From an uncultured Eubacteriales bacterium (lineage in GTDB: Bacteria > Bacillota > Clostridia > Oscillospirales > CAG-272), in contig CAKSLR010000066.1 of the NCBI GenBank assembly GCA_934467435.1, forward strand, positions 1-7,293: DNA of 7,293 nt, read 5' to 3'. The notes beneath the pieces were generated by a model. The model was not told the DNA's origin. It saw only the letters and a list, made by a program, of their open reading frames with translations, and ran no database searches. This document shows, one piece after another, positions 6,293 through 7,293 of the stretch (position 1 is its first letter; each line of letters opens with the position of its first letter). Made by a program: the position numbers and the translations under genes.

Positions 6293-6347
6293 CGTAAAAC
6301 AGAGGGGCGTGGCGGCAGACCCCTGCCATTCTTCCGCCGGTTTTACG
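6293..6347 (+). other. Structured 3' region after the GT2 gene
   Basis: Eight-bp perfect arms, CGTAAAAC (6293-6300) and GTTTTACG (6340-6347), enclose nested pairings: GGCAG/CTGCC with a 4-nt loop (6314-6318 and 6323-6327), competing with GGCGG/CCGCC (6311-6315 and 6334-6338) and AGGGG/CCCCT (6303-6307 and 6320-6324). It lies eight bases after the GT2 stop and just ahead of the terminator. No T tract follows directly, so it is not itself a terminator. Function unknown. Confidence 0.4.
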
Positions 6348-6355
6348 TTCCCGCA

Positions 6356-6387
6356 AAAAAAGGTTGCCCCGTGGGGCAACCTTTTTT
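6356..6387. terminator. Bidirectional terminator between convergent genes
   Basis: A perfect 15-bp inverted repeat (6356-6370 and 6373-6387) has core GGTTGCCCC/GGGGCAACC flanked by six A residues on one side and six T residues on the other, with GT between the arms. Each strand has a GC-rich stem ending in a six-T run. It serves the glycosyltransferase operon from the left and the M23 gene from the right, whose stop is 25 bp away. Confidence 0.95.
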
Positions 6388-6411
6388 GATGCCGGTGAAA
6401 GGAGAGGGAGA

Positions 6412-7107
6412 TCAGGCGGCGCTGTCTTCGTAATTTTTGTCGCTTTCCTTCAGGGAGGTTGCGCGGCTTGCCTCCGAAAGGTACGAAAGCGGATCCACCG
6501 CGCTGCCGTTCACCGTCATTTCAAAGTGCAGGTGCGGCTCGTCCGCCATCTCGCACAGAGCGCTTTCGCCCACAGTACCGATGGGGGCGCCCGCCTTCAC
6601 CGATTTGCCTGCCGCGATGCCTTCGGCAAGCGTCTCGCCGAGGTTCTTATAGACGGTGACCACGTTCCCCGCGTGCGAAATCGACACGCACTTGCCCATG
6701 AGGGCATCGTCCCACACATCTTTCACCACGCCGTCCGCCGAGGCACTGACCGTATCCCCGAGTTTGGCGGTGATATCCATACCGGTGTGCACGCGCCAGT
6801 CCCCCATGGTCGAAGAAAAGACCAGGGTATCCGTATCATGACGGCGGCTGACCGTACCGGCGATTGGGCTGAGAAATTCCGTCTTTTCGGGCGTGACGTT
6901 ACCGCCCGTCTCCTTGTCGGGATTCTTCACGCCGGTGTCGCTGCCCGGTTTTTCGGTCCCGTTCGGGGGCGGGGTTGTCGTTGTGCCGGAGCGGCTTGCC
7001 GCCGCCACGATGCCCACCACAATGGCGGCAACGCAGAGCACGGCGACAACGGCAATATACAGCACACGATTGGTACGCAAGGGGTTCCACTTTGTCTCGT
7101 TTTCCAT
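6412..7107 (-). CDS. spoIIQ: SpoIIQ-like M23/LytM-domain membrane protein
   Basis: This 231-residue protein has a short cytoplasmic N terminus, one membrane segment (about 16-37), a Thr/Pro/Gly-rich linker (40-77) and an external M23/LytM domain (about 78-210), ending in a polar tail. The Zn-site residues are present: HTGMD (107-111, His107 and Asp111) and HLHFE (192-196, His192 and His194). The position usually occupied by His in the M23 YxHL motif is Asn155 (YKNL, 153-156), so hydrolysis may be impaired while metal binding is kept. Size and layout match SpoIIQ, the forespore membrane protein that pairs with SpoIIIAH across the intermembrane space during engulfment. An ordinary cell-wall M23 endopeptidase is the main alternative. 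ATG 7107 has AAAGGA ten bases upstream. A forespore-type promoter lies just upstream, which supports but does not prove the SpoIIQ call. Confidence 0.7.
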   Translation of the reverse strand: MENETKWNPLRTNRVLYIAVVAVLCVAAIVVGIVAAASRSGTTTTPPPNGTEKPGSDTGVKNPDKETGGNVTPEKTEFLSPIAGTVSRRHDTDTLVFSSTMGDWRVHTGMDITAKLGDTVSASADGVVKDVWDDALMGKCVSISHAGNVVTVYKNLGETLAEGIAAGKSVKAGAPIGTVGESALCEMADEPHLHFEMTVNGSAVDPLSYLSEASRATSLKESDKNYEDSAA

Positions 7108-7140
7108 CTTTCAAGGTTCCTTTCAAGAAAATTACAGCCC

Positions 7141-7170
7141 TAGTGTGAACCGGAAAAGATGTCTTTATGC
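7141..7170 (-). promoter_or_regulatory. Candidate forespore (sigma-F/sigma-G) promoter
   Basis: On the minus strand, GCATA (7166-7170) fits the sigma-F/G -35 pattern. Eighteen bp later comes CACACTA (7141-7147), six of seven matches to the sigma-G -10 CATnnTA. Read as sigma-F, GCATA is followed by 15 bp and GTTCACACTA, with one or two mismatches. No good sigma-A promoter is apparent nearby. The start of transcription would lie about 25-30 bp before the ATG at 7107. Confidence 0.4.
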
Positions 7171-7293
7171 AGTTTTTCATATTTTTCCGCGCGGCGTATC
7201 CCGTTTTCGGGAGCGGCAACCGCGAAACGGCGCGGGAAACGAATTCAACCTGCAAAACAAATCGCGCTGAACCACCGCCGCACGGCACCACGG
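7171..7293. other. Right edge, no supported gene
   Basis: No reading frame here has recognisable protein features on either strand. The stretch holds small GC-rich inverted repeats such as CCCG/CGGG around TTTT (7200-7211) and CCGTTT/AAACGG (7201-7206 and 7225-7230), without a convincing T tract. It may be intergenic or the tail of a gene lying beyond the window. Confidence 0.35.

Overview
The window looks like chromosomal DNA of a GC-rich, endospore-forming member of the Firmicutes, most likely a clostridial lineage. The reasons are strong AGGAGG-type ribosome binding sites, two GTG starts, near-consensus sigma-A promoters, many intrinsic terminators, an intracellular GH35 beta-galactosidase, and a SpoIIQ-like LytM protein behind a possible forespore-type promoter. 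The exact taxon cannot be read from the sequence. I see no phage genes, transposase, CRISPR array, tRNA or rRNA.

Layout from left to right: (1) Positions 1-238 hold no supported gene. They contain a plus-strand terminator for something left of the window (31-75) and a large nested hairpin (131-207) that probably terminates the first gene. The hairpin core resembles a minimal inverted-repeat insertion. (2) 239-1375, minus: an SLC13-type permease with its own consensus promoter. (3) 1496-3358, minus: a 620-residue GH35 beta-galactosidase with a GTG start, ending in a terminator that shares one base with its stop codon. (4) 3359-3649: a divergent promoter region whose two -10 boxes lie in an identical 11-mer. 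(5) 3650-6285, plus: a two-gene operon with an ATGA overlap, encoding a GT-C-fold membrane glycosyltransferase and a GtrB/DPMS-like GT2 polyprenyl-phosphate glycosyltransferase. (6) 6286-6411: a structured 3' region and a strong bidirectional terminator between convergent genes. (7) 6412-7107, minus: a SpoIIQ-like M23/LytM membrane protein. (8) 7108-7293: its upstream region.

Functional reading: the two glycosyltransferases form a natural pair. The GT2 enzyme would charge a polyprenyl phosphate with a sugar on the inner membrane face, and the GT-C enzyme would transfer that sugar to an acceptor outside. No GtrA-type flippase lies in the window. The beta-galactosidase and the permease run in the same direction but are separated by a terminator and a new promoter, so they are separate units. 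The SpoIIQ-like protein would act at the forespore-mother cell interface during engulfment. The window is mostly ordinary. The best leads are the nested hairpin at 131-207, the LytM domain lacking the usual YxHL histidine, the lipid-linked glycosylation pair, and the divergent promoter region.
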